Shown here: one piece after another, positions 27,618-39,938 of the stretch
Layout of the letters: the number at the start of each line of letters is the position of its first letter
Position numbering within the stretch: the stretch's first letter is position 1
Origin: Apostichopus japonicus
Taxonomy: Eukaryota > Echinodermata > Holothuroidea > Aspidochirotida > Stichopodidae
Assembly: GCF_037975245.1 (NCBI RefSeq)
Contig: NC_092566.1
Span: 13,757,001 to 13,821,000 of the forward strand
Length of the DNA stretch: 64,000 nt
Direction of reading: 5' to 3'
Position numbers and translations under genes: made by a program
The notes under the pieces: model-generated
The model's input: the letters and a program-made list of their open reading frames with translations, nothing else
What the model was told of the DNA's origin: nothing
The model's database searches: none

Positions 27618-29867
27618 CTGAGGAACGATAACATATACACAGTTACCAATCAAGTATATGGAATGCATAATACTAGATAGATAATAATAGATGGACCCTG
27701 CACTTTGAATGCAAGGGCCATAAATTGTCCGCAAAGTTTTTTTGGTGCATAAAGAGTTGTTTACATCTAACAGTCATCACGCCAAAGTCTAGTCACATAT
27801 TTTAGGTATCGTCATGCAAAACAAAAATGACCTCATGCACGTACTGAACTACAAATTAAGTACTTTACACCTTTTGAACTCTTCAAGAATAATTAAAACA
27901 ATGTCTTAAAGTGGCACTTGCAGTTCTTATAGAGTTTTCGAAAAACCATTATATTATTGTTTTTGTGTTTTATGATGTATAGCCCGTACTCGAAACAGAA
28001 TAAAGACTTGTGCACTATTTAAGACGCCTAGTGCCAAATGATCGAAATTCTTTATGTTTTATTAAAGGTTTACAATTGTCACAGTCTTAAGAAAAAACAC
28101 AAATATTTTCTAGTTACTCTCTAGATTACCAGGGTTGTACAATTGATAAGGACGTTTCTTGTATCGACAATATCGTATGTTGAAGAAAATAAAAATAAAC
28201 ACAAAATATATACTTTCAACTTAAGATACAATTACCTTTATTTATAATTGATAATTCAATGGTACCAATCTATCAAGGTCTATCCATACCATCACATAAG
28301 GAATTCACAACATCGAATGCGAAAACAATAACGAAGAATAGATTCCATTCACAACCTATTCCCAAACTTTGTAAATCACTTTTTTTTACGACACTAACCA
28401 CTCATCTTCTGGAGTAAACCAAATTGATGGCTATATGAAAAACGCGAACGTAGATATTTACTTTACATTCCAGGTCAGGTTGTAATAAATCCACAGATAA
28501 ACGAAACAACGATATGAATTATCCACATTCTAAGCAAGTCAAAGTAATAATATATATATAAGTATCACAACAGAAGAAAACAAATAATCGCTGAAATTTT
28601 TCAAAGGTTTGAATTTGTTGCCACACACGTTTCTTTGACTGATATCTTTCCTGATGAACGACTCTGGCGAATCACGATAATTGTCTTCCGAGACCTTCCA
28701 ATGTGCAGACACCTCGTGTATGTGACTACATTACTATATTCGCAATCAATTTCGATTGACGGAGAAGAGTCTGGAAACACCCAAGGCGGTTCAATCATCC
28801 TAATGATGAACCTCACTCTAGTATTTTATATCTTTCCAAGCGTCGCTAACACATTGTCCTATTTGCATACATACACCAGAAAAGAAATATACAATTTTAC
28901 AGAGTGATATGAGGAGGTATATTGTCCGTTTGAAGAAAAACAAAAAAAGGATGATCAAAACAGCGTATACTTCAAGAGCAAAGTTCATATAGAAATTTAA
29001 ATGTTAGCGAGTTTACCGCGAGAGTTAGAGAAGTCAATTTGATCGCTCTTGCATGAACACACAAACCTGCAAGCGAATTCGTCTCGTTACTCTAAGCGAT
29101 GCAAATGCAGACTAATTTATCAGCAAATTGCCGCAAATATTCTACGATTTTTGATTAAGTTTTGCGACTACGTGTGTTGTTTGTAACCAGGTACTACCGA
29201 GAGAATTTCCCTCAAGATCGTGAACTTTCATTGACTTCAAAGCTTCAATAGAAAGATCAATGCATTTTGCATTCAACGAACACATCTTCTCAACAGATGG
29301 CGGCAATCGAGGGGTTTGAAAGTTTCGAGTTTTATAAAATCCCCCCTCCCCTCCCTCTCAAATGGCGTGAAACATGGTTTTAGGCCTGATAGCATGACAA
29401 GTCATGTCTTAGGTTTCAAAAAATGCAGTGAAATATAGAACTAAGACTGTTTTGCTTTGATCGTCTTTGAGAGTATCAAGACACATCCATCGACAATCAT
29501 TCACCATCCATAGTAAGAAATCGGTGGTCATTACATGATTCAATTATAGGCATAGTCATTTAAAGCAGATGTGTGCAGAGTTTATTACATCATTCATTCC
29601 AACACCAAACTACGTGCATGATTAAAATAATATTCACTAACATGTTCTAACAGATGTTTAAATTCTTCATAAAAATGTCTTTGCTTTTCGATTAAAAGAT
29701 CTATAGCTTAGCTCACTTCGCTTATAGGCTGCGATTATAGTTGAGATTGATATTTTCGTTCACCAGTGAAGCCAACGTTTTAAAGAGAAAGATAGTGAGA
29801 AAAAACCAATGCATCACAGTGATTATATGGTATAAACTGACTGGGTAGGTAAATGAAGAAAGATTAG

Positions 29868-30224
29868 AGCTTGGGTTCCCTAACTGGGGTGCATGAACCC
29901 AAAGGGGTGCGTGAGTCCATCCCAGGGGGTTCGTGAGACGTTTCTCAAATTCAAAACTAGAGTACTTTTTGTTGAAGTCAAATCTGATATATCATATCAT
30001 TTAGTAATGTACAAAAGTCGTACCTATTGACAAACTCTTTTCGCGTTCCATACGCATATGTTGCCATAGTGGTACCGTACCGTGCATGTGATACTTGATC
30101 TTTTACAAAGCACTGTAATGCGAATTATAATAATGACTCAGATCGTGTCTCGAAAAGTTGGGGGTTCGTGGACAACTCTGACATCCACAGGGGGACCTTG
30201 GGGGATAAAGTTAGGGAAGCCCTG
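29868..30224 (+). mobile_element. Probable hAT-type MITE
   Basis: The left end has GGGTTCCCTAACT and the reverse complement of the right end has GGGCTTCCCTAACT. The interior holds repeated GGGGTGCGTGAG and GGGGGTTCGTG motifs. The CAGGGCTTCCC terminus is hAT-like. I found no clean 8-bp target duplication, so the exact ends are approximate. Confidence 0.55.
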
Positions 30225-30655
30225 GGGGTTAGATGGTCCGACTTCCTTAGCAGCGTCACCTTCAACTATAGGAAGGCGGGTGAATTTACTGATAAGTTCA
30301 GTAAATGTTGTCCCAAATCCATTATGAATTCTGCTATATTATCATATCAAACTCAAATTGATATTTATACTGATGTTTTTTGGCCTATAGAATTTAAGGA
30401 GTCGAATGTCACGTAGTGTTACATGCAAGTATAACGAAATATTCATTGAATATGCTATGAGACGAAGTGGCTGATTGAACACTCAATTTTAAGTAACAAC
30501 AATCTAGTTAGGGATACTTTTTAAGAAAAAGAAAGAACCTGGGCACGAAAACCAAACTACCAAACGACTGATCCGCTCTCAGCCCCAGTCCCCTTGCATC
30601 GGGACTGTGACTGTGTGATCATCGTCGGGTGTGCATCACCATTCCCCTCGAAGGG

Positions 30656-30684
30656 GAACAGATATACTACACATGATCTTAGCT
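30656..30684 (-). pseudogene. U2-snRNA-like 5' fragment in a structured chimera
   Basis: On the minus strand this reads GCTAAGATCATGTGTAGTAT followed by ATCTGTTC. It is nearly identical to the 5' region of U2 snRNA (GCTAAGATCAAGTGTAGTAT, then CTGTTC). U2-like sequence then stops. Instead a GC-rich structured segment follows (minus strand, down to about 30556), with hairpins TTCCCC-TTCG-AGGGGAA and CAGTCCC...GGGGACTG. It is not a full U2 gene. It may be a template-switched retrocopy or a snRNA-derived SINE. Confidence 0.6.
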
Positions 30685-31623
30685 TAGTTAGGGATGAAGA
30701 TAAAAACGAAAGCAAAGGAGACGCTTACTTGTCTCTTTACGTTGAATTGTGACTCATCAGATGATTGTGAATTCATGCCTTATAATGACATGCATTATTT
30801 GGGGCGAATGTTTAATCTTTCTGTCCACATAGAATAAACCTGAAGTTTTGATTGTATAAGTTTCACGCTAGAGACTTTATACCTTTACAGCTTCAGATCA
30901 TAACACTTTTTTGCATTAAGTATTAACGACAATAGCTTTAAGACCTATATGATGAATAATTCCATGTGAGGTGCAGCCTGAACTATGGAAGGCGGATAAT
31001 AACACTTAGTTTCATTTCTATGTGTGCATTGACTTGAATTATGCGGCGTTACTGGATTGAACAGTTTGCTTTCCATCCAGCTGTCTGCGTGCTTAAATAT
31101 TGATAACCCAATTTCATAGAACTGTTTTTGCACGCAATTGATGATATATGAGGAAAAGGAAAACACTAGTACAATCATTAACGAAATTTATATGTAAATA
31201 AATACATTATTAAGTGTGACGTATTCCGTCTTTTAAAATAACTTTACAACTTAAGCAATCAACTGGGATCACTAAGCTTAAAGTTAGGATTATTATCAAT
31301 CAAACCAGTATGATTTGAGTATTTGACAGGCCTTTTTCAAATCTTTCAAAGCGGCCTAAGCTAAACGCATTAATATTCCATCTGTTTCGTATAATTTTTC
31401 TTTTATTAACACTTCAAAGGGTGAAATTATATTACAAGTTTATGTGCTATATGTGACCGATGCAGGTCAAATGATTTTTGGTTACATTTCTAACAAGTTA
31501 TTAAACAGTACATCATAGCATAGCATGATTAATTTCTTTATTTAATAATGTTAACCTGGATACCACTTAAAATAAGACTTTGAAAAATACTTGCGTGGTT
31601 AAAATGTCAGGACAGAAGACAAG

Positions 31624-31989
31624 TTAAAGGCATTGAAGACTCGCCCCAAACCGCGTGCCGCGCTCTGAAAAGTTAACTTTCCGTTGCTTGCAAGTGAAGT
31701 TTTCTGCTTGTCGCTACAAAATGCAGACAGTAATGAAACGTGAGACCTTGTTATCTTTAGCTGGACCTGAGATGTCCATCGCTGTATCGTTTAAACACTG
31801 TGCTGTGGGTATTGATCGCAGCTGTATGTACTGACTGTACACTAGTGTCTAATTACCGAAGGTAGCAAGCTGTGTGCGTATTTTCTGGGATCGATGGTGG
31901 TGTCTAACGCTTCTGTTACACCTCATTTGAAACTAGGTCAAATGACCGGCATTAGACGTTTCTTTTTCGCGAGTCTTCACACCCTTTAA
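31624..31989 (+). mobile_element. TTAA-flanked MITE, copy 1
   Basis: A 366-bp element bounded by TTAA. The left end TTAAAGGCATTGAAGACTCG and the reverse complement of the right end (TTAAAGGGTGTGAAGACTCG) form inverted repeats. TTAA target duplications are typical of piggyBac and Kolobok elements. The interior is non-coding and matches copy 2 (47013-47413) along its length in inverted orientation. Confidence 0.85.
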
Positions 31990-32380
31990 TGCATCGTTTA
32001 TTTCTGTTCACATTCTCTAACTTTTGCCTACTGTAGGATTTAACCACAATCACACGTTCTTCATTTTGCTCTGAAGTATCTATAACATTTTCATAGGTCT
32101 TAAGATTTTCATATGTGGACATAAGAATTTATAATGTCTTGGAATAGTCCATTAGTAAGCTTACTTCCCGATGTATTATAATTTTACTCCAATAAAATAG
32201 TCTCGTAAGATCCGCGACTATAATGACACTTCTTAAATGACGTTTACAAAAAAATGATGTAACACAAGGATTTGAAACAATTTTATCTTGATAATTATGA
32301 TCGACACCTAGCAAGCGAAACTGATTAACAAAACTGTTAAGACTCTCAAGAAGGAAAAAGTTCCTAGAAAGGAAAAAGAG

Positions 32381-32757
32381 CAGTGGCGGAGCTAGGGGTA
32401 TTGGTCAGAGGGAGCGAGAATGGTCTGTATGGGCGCTTTCGACTTTTTCTAAGCGGAGCGCCACCACAGGTTGGCGCGGAGCGTACAGACATTTTTTGAG
32501 TAAAGATACTTCCTATAGATCGCCGGAAATGATCCTTTCCGGGCCTTGCTAATTTGCAGATTAACGAAGAATAAATAGGTGTCATCGCCAACAAAATGTG
32601 ACAAATGTCAATAGGTAGATGAGAGCGCAATAAAAAAGTCAATAATCGCGAATAAGTAAAAAGTGGTAAATAGCTGTAAAGGGCGCCAGCAGTCCATTTG
32701 AGTCCGTCAGGGGGGTATCCGCCCCCCCCCCCTGACTGTATGGACGCTCCGCCACTG
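32381..32757 (+). mobile_element. hAT-type MITE with 8-bp target duplication
   Basis: The left end CAGTGGCGGAGC matches the reverse complement of the right end (GCTCCGCCACTG). Flanks AAAAAGAG and AAACAGAG are an 8-bp target duplication with one mismatch, as expected for hAT. The 377-bp interior is non-coding, with GGAGCGCC/GGCGCGGAGCG motifs and a C-rich tract near 32721-32732. Confidence 0.85.
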
Positions 32758-34670
32758 AAACAGAGGCGAATATCAGGGCTCTCGTCGAGTTCAGAAGATC
32801 CTCGTCCGAGTGCGAGTCCAGCTAATTCGAATCAGAGAAGAGTTTAAAGTCAGAAGCAGGCAAGCTATACGAGGCAGCTCCGTATGCATGGACTCGATAC
32901 TAGGCCCTGGTTTCTCCTGCTTTGTCGGTTGAGTGCCTCGGACGGTCAAATCATCTGGTCGAGTGTCACTCAATTTAATATTATTCAAATACCATATGTT
33001 CACGTCACATCCAAATCAACATGAGAATTCTCAACCATGTGACTGTTAAGCTCATTTATCAATGTTTTTTCCCCTCAATTATCTACCTAGTGGTCTGAAC
33101 ATTATGCAATGAGCTGATAACTGATTGACATGATGAAGTTAGTATCGAACCATTCTATGTGCACACATACGACTATAGTCCTTGCATCAAATGTTGCTTG
33201 AGTGACTGTTTAGAGGTTAAGTGTTAATTTGTTTTTTACCATACCATGATGACCATATAACCACATCCAACTCCATACAAGATACATTGAAGTAACTGTG
33301 TTGCGTTCGCAATTATCATCAACAAATGTCATGCTTGAGTGTTAAAGAATACGTTCATGGTGTTAAACCTTGAGAATTGAAGTCGATTTAATACATTTTG
33401 GAAATTCACTGGCGAACGGGCAGGTATACCGAAACGAGTGCAGAAGTTTTGCTGGGAAAATCACTATATGCGAGACTTTTTTTAACTTCTAGTTAATAAT
33501 CTGTAGGTTCTGGTAGGATATTGAAAGAGTCATTTTGTCCGCACCATTCGTTATATTATATTGGGTAGGACATGTCAGTTTTAAACTTCCATCAATACTC
33601 TAGTGACCTCGGAAAGTGTATTAAGTGTATAGTTTACGTTACAAGTTGAAAAGAAAACGACCTTCGTTGAAGCACGAATGTTACTCATCAGTCGATCTGG
33701 ACAACATACAACTTTGCAAACACACAGATTCAACTGTAACAAATGTAGTAGGTTGAATTTACTGTTAAATGGTTTATTGGTTTGTAACATCATCAGCGTT
33801 CAGAGCCAATTTGATGTGTTGTTCTAGATGACATAAATGATTGCGAAAAGGGAAAGCCACGATGTCATGAAAATGTACAATATTAGTTGTTGATAAATCC
33901 ACCCAGCGTCAAATTAGCTCCTGGTTTGTACATGCTGTTATGACCATCAGTCACCAATCTCATAAAATGGTTTATGTAGTTTCAGGTTACGTTCATCGCC
34001 GAGTCTACTAAAGACCTGGTGATAAATCTGAAAATAGCTTCATTCGGGTAATATCACTTAGTAATGATCGCAATTAGGCTCACCTGAGGCTAATAACTGT
34101 GATTTATACTTGAAACAAGAAGAGAAGTGTTTGATGACATCCAATCAAAGTACTTAAAAGGGTGTCCAGAATTTGATCATAAATTATTACATCCAAATTC
34201 AGGGCAGATGACATACAAAGCTAGGTTATATCTTGGTATAGGTAAAAGAACATCCCGTTTGGAATGAGAGCAATATTTTCTATAAATAAATGTAAAAGTT
34301 CACGTGTGCACTGTCTCCTAGCACTTTTTCTGCACTAACAAAATGAAATATAGACGTTGCAGATTACTCTTTGTGACTTCGGACAATGCAACATAGACTT
34401 TCTAACTTGCGGTTCTCGTTAGATCACTGTAATTTTTTTTTTCTGTCAGTTGAAATATATCAGACAGTGCTGCGTAAAATACAGTAAGCTATATAGTGTA
34501 TATACACTATGAACATACGTATGACAAAGAATAACCAATCACAACATCATACTTTCGTGACATCAAGGTTGAGATATTTCCCTAATTTGTTGGTGAAATA
34601 TATACATACTGTTTTTAGAATTCATCTTGTACTAGATATAGTCACAATTTAGGTGATTTAAAAGTGTCAC

Positions 34671-34693
34671 TACACTCTAAAAACTGAAGTGCT
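34671..34693 (+). repeat. Left terminal inverted repeat of the 5.3 kb element
   Basis: A 23-bp terminus, TACACTCTAAAAAC-TG-AAGTGCT, followed by further AGTGCT/AGCACT motifs to about 34832. Confidence 0.85.
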
Positions 34694-34849
34694 AATTTAG
34701 TAGCTCCAACACGGTGCTAGTCATCAATTAGCACTTTAAGAGCTAGTATCTCAACCTTCAAGTGTTAAATAACTTGCACCATACCAAAGTGCTATCGCCG
34801 CAGTTGTGACGCACTGCACTTGTTAAGTGCTGAAAGTTTCGTATTAACT

Positions 34850-34965
34850 TTTGATTGGCTGAAGGCGGTGACGTCAGTAACATGCAACAACGCTATTGGT
34901 TATAACCAAATAGTTGCATATCGCATCGCTAGACGTGACAGCTGACGAACGTTCCACCGGCAGAC
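34850..34965 (+). promoter_or_regulatory. Candidate promoter and first non-coding exon of the cargo gene
   Basis: Just inside the left subterminal repeats is a GC-richer patch. It has ATTGGCT, a full CRE-type TGACGTCA (34869-34876), and a near-perfect palindrome with CCAAT-type halves (34893-34913). A GTAAGT donor follows at 34966, so a short untranslated first exon could end at 34965. This is inference from motifs and position only. Confidence 0.35.
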
Positions 34966-35284
34966 GTAAGTTTCTGAATTGAAATCTGTGAATATTCTCC
35001 AGAGTAAGGAATATTTGAAAGCTGATATGGCGACCTTTCATGAAATTTGAGTGATCATTCATGTTTTCAATAACCTAGCTTTGCTGATGACGTCGGGAAT
35101 TTCCTTGAAATAATACCTCTGTCGACGTCTTAGTGATGGTAGCCTACCACTTATTTCATAGGTCTATTCACGTATGTAAATGCCCAATGGGCTCTGATAT
35201 AACATTAGGCTATGCCAAGTTTATGATTGGGCGTATATAGGCCTAGCCTACCTCCTTATTGTAACATTTATAAGGCCTAACTTT

Positions 35285-35371
35285 ATGGCCGCAAATGGCG
35301 ATTCGATTGAGGTGTACTACTGGTACTACAGTCTACTGCGTTTGCACAAGTGGCCATCACAGAGTCTTAAC
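35285..35371 (+). CDS. Candidate first coding exon of the cargo gene
   Basis: An ATG opens 29 codons (MAANGDSIEVYYWYYSLLRL, then HKWPSQSLN) up to a weak donor (GTATAAG). The phase (0) matches the next exon at 36092. The peptide resembles nothing I recognise and the donor is poor, so this exon is tentative. Family members normally have a much longer N-terminal part here, so the gene may be shortened or use another first exon. Confidence 0.25.
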
Positions 35372-36091
35372 GTATAAGAGAGGCAGGCCCAATGCAATAA
35401 GTATTGGTATTGGTTTATATGCCAATGCCTAAAGAATATGAGCCGATGGCCGCTAGACGACCACAAGAGAACGTTTTGGACGGCCTGTCACTCCATATTA
35501 CGCTTTGAATTTGTGGTAGCCTAGCCTAGGTCTAACATTATTGTGGTAACAGGCCTAACGTTGTGTTGTTAATGTTACTTTGCAGTGTAAGGTCTGTGTG
35601 TGATTGCCGACTACAAAATGAAGTAGCCTACAAAGTACAAGTACAAACCATACTTCACAGTCATACATTATTCAGGTTTAAAGAAAAATTAAAGTAAATG
35701 TAAACATAAAATAATGATCAGAGTAATTGTATACATCCCATTCTTATTTGACCTTCATAGTGTTTCCCATATTTCATGCATCGCTTAATGTTGTGTACCC
35801 TAATGTTTGCCTTGTTTGCACCTATCAAGGAAGGCCTACTATAAGTATCTTTTTCTTTTGAAATGATGACTCCCAATGTAAATATGCTTCATTTAAGATG
35901 TTCTGTCATGAAAAGTGAAAGACTATAGGTAGGCTTAATTTTCCAATTAATTTGAAACTAATTTCGGTGAAACTTTAAACATGCTTTTTTTTATACTGTT
36001 TATAGACTCAAGCTTTTGCAGAAAAATGAAAGAAACCTGACATGTTTTGGGATTCATTGCATGTTTTCTTGTTCTATACTTTTACTTGTAG

Positions 36092-36248
36092 ATTTTGCAA
36101 GACTTTGAGCAGATGTATGGAGATCAGGTCGCCAATAACTTTTTGATGAAATGGGAGGGTACATTCCCGCTTCATTTGGAGCATGTACTCACCAACTCAG
36201 CTCTGCGGGACCTTCAGTTTGAATTTGAAGAAACAGAAAAGTCTGAGG
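36092..36248 (+). CDS. SAMD3-like cargo gene, exon B
   Basis: The acceptor (TTTTACTTGTAG) ends at 36091 and a GTATGT donor starts at 36249. It encodes 52 codons plus one base, opening ILQDFEQMYGDQVANNFLMK and then KWEGTFPLHLEHVL, followed by an acidic end (FEFEETEKSE). It resembles the segment of SAMD3-like and related uncharacterised animal proteins reading roughly 'x-I-L-x-D-F-E-x-x-x-G' before a helical stretch. This comparison is from memory. It ends in phase 1, matching exon C. The molecular function of the family is unknown to me. Confidence 0.7.
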
Positions 36249-36489
36249 GTATGTTTCAAAAAAGTGCTAACATTTTGTAGTCATGTGACTCTCATTGTGC
36301 AAGTTCAGTCAAGTTTTCTGTAGTGAATATTTGGTATGTTAGCTCTTTAAAAGACTGCTATAGGTGAAATCATGTACAGAAAAGTGGCAATGCTGTTAAC
36401 AGTTTGTCTGGTACCCAACTTTCTTTAAACATACATGGAAGAAATGAATGAAAGTGATTAAACTAAAACTGAATTACATTCCAATCTAG

Positions 36490-36572
36490 ATTTTGAAGAA
36501 GACTTAAGTTCTGACACCATAGAAGCTGGTGGGAGCTTATGTGATTGGTGGGCATCTACCTGTCTAACGATA
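36490..36572 (+). CDS. SAMD3-like cargo gene, exon C (acidic linker)
   Basis: The acceptor CAATCTAG ends at 36489. Reading in phase with exon B gives DFEEDLSSDTIEAGGSLCDW, then WASTCLTI, joining in phase 0 to VHLLPS of exon D. The acidic stretch, then W, then HLLP, matches the order I recall in the family. The donor used (GTTCAT at 36573) has GT but is otherwise poor. In-frame stops follow immediately. Either the splice site is weak or decayed, or the exon ends differently. Confidence 0.5.
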
Positions 36573-37536
36573 GTTCATTAAGTGGTATTATCTCCTGCAG
36601 TCTTATGTGAATTTTCAAGTACTGAAGCTAACTTGGCTAAACTGATCCATGGGAGGGGACCCATCACGAATGTATCCAAAAATTGAGGTCAAAGATCATT
36701 TAAGTGTTAATTCAGGCTGCAGCGTGTGAATCAAAAATAGCCAGATCATTATCAGATTGCTCGCAAATTGTTGAAATCAGTGGATTAAAACTTGTATCCA
36801 GATTTCAGATCAAAGGTTATAACTATTGGGTCTAAATTTGTAGCCAATTCTTAGGCCCATTCACTAAAATTGATTAAGCTGGCAATCCTGTTCACTTTTG
36901 CTTTAATTCCAGCTGTGGAGTAAGGGTAAACTGAAGGAAATTGGTTTCTTGAGCTACGTACTGTTAAAGCGCTGTGGGTGGAGGGGTGTGTTATTATTCT
37001 AGAAACATTCTAGAACCAATGTTGTAAGTCTGGTGGTGTAAGTTTGTACCTGTATAGCCACTTGCTTGGTTCATTCATCGATACAAGTTACTGTACCACT
37101 TGATGCCTTAGTTTCCTCCATCCACAGTGCATTCAATAAGCAAAAGTATTAATTTCCTGGCCTAACCAATTTCAATTATAGAAGAATCCCAGAAATCCTT
37201 CAGTCTTCCACCATATTTATTTTAGTGACTTTGAAAAGACCTATGACTGTGAAATTGACATAGGCCTATGTAATTGGGTTCAGTGGACATAAAGTATATC
37301 AGAATAATGTTTTTTTTATTTTTTTTTGGCATGCAGTGCCTATGTGTAATTTGTATATTGCAATTTCTGGAGCAAGTAGTAGGAACAAACAATTACTAAC
37401 TGACACGTCACACTATTTTGTTGACATATACATCTGTTTTGTTGAGATATGTAATCTGTTTTTATGTTTTTCATTATTAAGAAACTTTTCATTTTCTTCT
37501 TTAGAACATGCATCCAGGTACGGTCTCTTTGCATAG

Positions 37537-37623
37537 GTTCACCTATTGCCGTCTTTCAACACAAGGAAAAGTAGAAAATGCAGTCGAGATGACAATGTCC
37601 GCTACTTCATCGCCTGGCAACCA
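37537..37623 (+). CDS. SAMD3-like cargo gene, exon D
   Basis: Acceptor CTCTTTGCATAG (ending 37536) and donor GTAAGT (from 37624) enclose exactly 29 codons in phase 0: VHLLPSFNTRKSRKC, then SRDDNVRYFIAWQP. The HLLP...RK(S)RK basic patch, then F-I-x-[WF]-Q-P, is the join seen before IGTN-[IV]-EEY in related proteins. This supports the splicing and the frame strongly. Confidence 0.7.
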
Positions 37624-38133
37624 GTAAGTTGTTTTGTGTGTTGAGTGGGAAAGATCTGCCAAAATTCATGCAGAGTTATCAATCTTTAACCATTTGAGCC
37701 TAGGGATATTGGTACTGACATTCTGTCCTCTAGGCCTCAGCCCCTTGGCTCAATCTGTGCTGGGCGGTCCAGGTAGGTGCTCTTATTAAATGTGTCTTTC
37801 CTTCAGGAGATAAGAGTCAACCACATAAAACTATCTGATCCAGATGTGGGTTAATGTAGACTATTCTGTACCTGAGCCAGATAATCCTGTATTATATATC
37901 AAGTTATATTTGCATATTTTTGTAGCTGGTTAGTTATTAATGTGGATTTTATATTTGGTTAAAATATGGCACAAGCCAGGCAGCAGTTCAGGCAAGATAT
38001 ATAATAGTACGGTTAGTGATGCAAGCAGGATGTGAAGTAATTGTCAGCTGGACTAGTTGAATTTTCAGAGGTTACTTGAGAAATCGGCACTATTTTGGAA
38101 ATTAATGCATGAATTAATTTTCTTTCTTCTTAG

Positions 38134-38466
38134 ATCGGAACAAATGTGGAAGAATATGCAAAGAAAAGCCAACTCAGCAGAAAACAGCCACACCTCTTGG
38201 CCATTGGAAGCAATGTGACTGACTTGCAGCAGTTTTTTGTAGTTCTGGATGGAGTTGCCCTACCTGTTTCCAGGCAAGCATGTGGAATTGTAGCAGCTAC
38301 AGATATTCTAATGAAAGTTCATTATGTTTTTATTGTAGCATATGCGGTGCAGCTCACAGATTTCTACACCTTTATCCAAACTGTGGTGTATGGCATACCT
38401 CCATCAGGTCAAAAGATAAGTAATCGTGTTAAGGAGATAAGGATTGCTTTGCAAAATGTGGAGTAG
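38134..38466 (+). CDS. SAMD3-like cargo gene, terminal exon (conserved C-terminal domain)
   Basis: The acceptor TTTCTTTCTTCTTAG ends at 38133 and the exon runs 110 codons to TAG at 38464-38466. It starts IGTNVEEYAKK and includes QPHLLAIGS, QQFFVVLDGVALP, a helical stretch ending MKVHYVF, and LTDFYTFIQTVVYGI. This is the conserved C-terminal domain of uncharacterised animal proteins often labelled SAMD3-like. In them the same FF-[IV]-V-[LV]-D-x-x-x-[IL]-P and FYTF-[IL]-Q-x-x-[VI]-Y motifs occur. There is no frameshift or stop, so it may still be under selection or be a recent insertion. It reads antisense to the surrounding synaptotagmin-like gene. The function is unknown; there is no nuclease or transposase catalytic motif that I can see. 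Confidence 0.85.
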   Translation: MGTNVEEYAKKSQLSRKQPHLLAIGSNVTDLQQFFVVLDGVALPVSRQACGIVAATDILMKVHYVFIVAYAVQLTDFYTFIQTVVYGIPPSGQKISNRVKEIRIALQNVE

Positions 38467-39589
38467 AGACTGTTCACAGTTTAGTTTAAAAGCATAAAGG
38501 AAAGTTTTTTGCAAGCATGTCTGAAAATTTATTCGTTTTAATAACAAGCATTAATCTCTTTCATGATTTCTCATAACGTTTCTTAAGTAAGTTGCAATGG
38601 CCATTTTGTAGTAGAAAAACATGCCGTATGTTTTATCTTTGGGATCAGTGTTTCAATTCAATTTCTTGTAATCCTTTAGAGCTTAGTATGTAGCTATTAT
38701 CTAAAGTGTAGTTGGATTTTGACATTAACAGAATTATAAGGCCTACAACACAGGGTAAGCAAATACAAAACTGACCACTAAAAAACTTAGACCCACATAT
38801 ATCTCTAAAATCATCTCCAGATGAACCTGGTTGTGATGGATAAATCAAGTTTTGATCAGTTATTCAGGTTGTACAGTTGATAATTTAAGTTGCTTATAAA
38901 CATGGGAGGGATACTGCTTGCACCAGATCTCAGCCACAGCCACTCACATGAATTACTCATTAATAATTAATGACTCACAATATGTCAGGCACTTGCTCGC
39001 CCTTGGGAGCGTAGGTTTACCTAACTTAGTCTTGATTGGGTGTTGTCACTGTTACTTTTATCTTGTTTTAAAACATTCATTCAGACTGTTAGAGGATATT
39101 CAGTGTTTCAGTTTATTTTTGACCCATTTGGGGATCAAGTTGGTGTTATTTTCATTTGACTTCATGAAAAGAGTGGAGTGAATAGGTTTGAAGATGTTGT
39201 TCAAAATAAGGGACCATGGAAACTCAACCTCATTGGGTGGTAAAAACTGGTTTGTTTATTTATTTAATTTTTGTCCAATCTGAGATCTTATCCAGTTGGA
39301 ATCTGGATTTTACTGGATTTTTGGGGTGCATAGTCCCATCTACTGTCAATATCACTCAGTACTAATACAGTAAATTAATATCATGTTTTAACTTAGTAAC
39401 ATCCATGGCTAAATGTAAACATAAAGTTAGGCTAGAACACTATGCATGGATATACTCTAGCACTTCTGGTCAACAGCCTTAAATTTTTATAGTAAACAAA
39501 GGGCTTAGCTGACATACTTAAGCTAATCTGTCTACACTATATGGTTTAAGTCTAACTCATGATTTTTTTATTTCTCAAGTACAGGAAGC

Positions 39590-39595
39590 AATAAA
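39590..39595 (+). terminator. Candidate polyadenylation signal of the cargo gene
   Basis: AATAAA about 1.1 kb after the stop codon and still inside the element, before the right subterminal repeats. Position only; usage is unproven. Confidence 0.3.
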
Positions 39596-39938
39596 AGAAA
39601 GAAAGAAAAGAAAAAATGTGTTCCCTTTTATTTCAGTCAGGTGATGATGTGTTTTGACCTACCCTTTACATTCCATATTTTGCAAGTGATACAGATTCTG
39701 AGTCTACAGTAAGTGGTGCTCTGTACACCCTAATACTGACCTAAGGACTTGCACTTACAGGTGCCTACTTTGCTCTTTCCAGTGCTGGTGGTAGCACTTA
39801 AAGTGCGGGACTGTTGCAGCACTTTTCAGGTGCTGGTATAGTTAGCACCATTGAGAGTGTTATTTATAGCACTTAGGGTGCTGTCCCTCTCAGGGCTCTT
39901 GGAAAGTGCTGTAAAATAGCACTCTATGTGCTGTTTTC

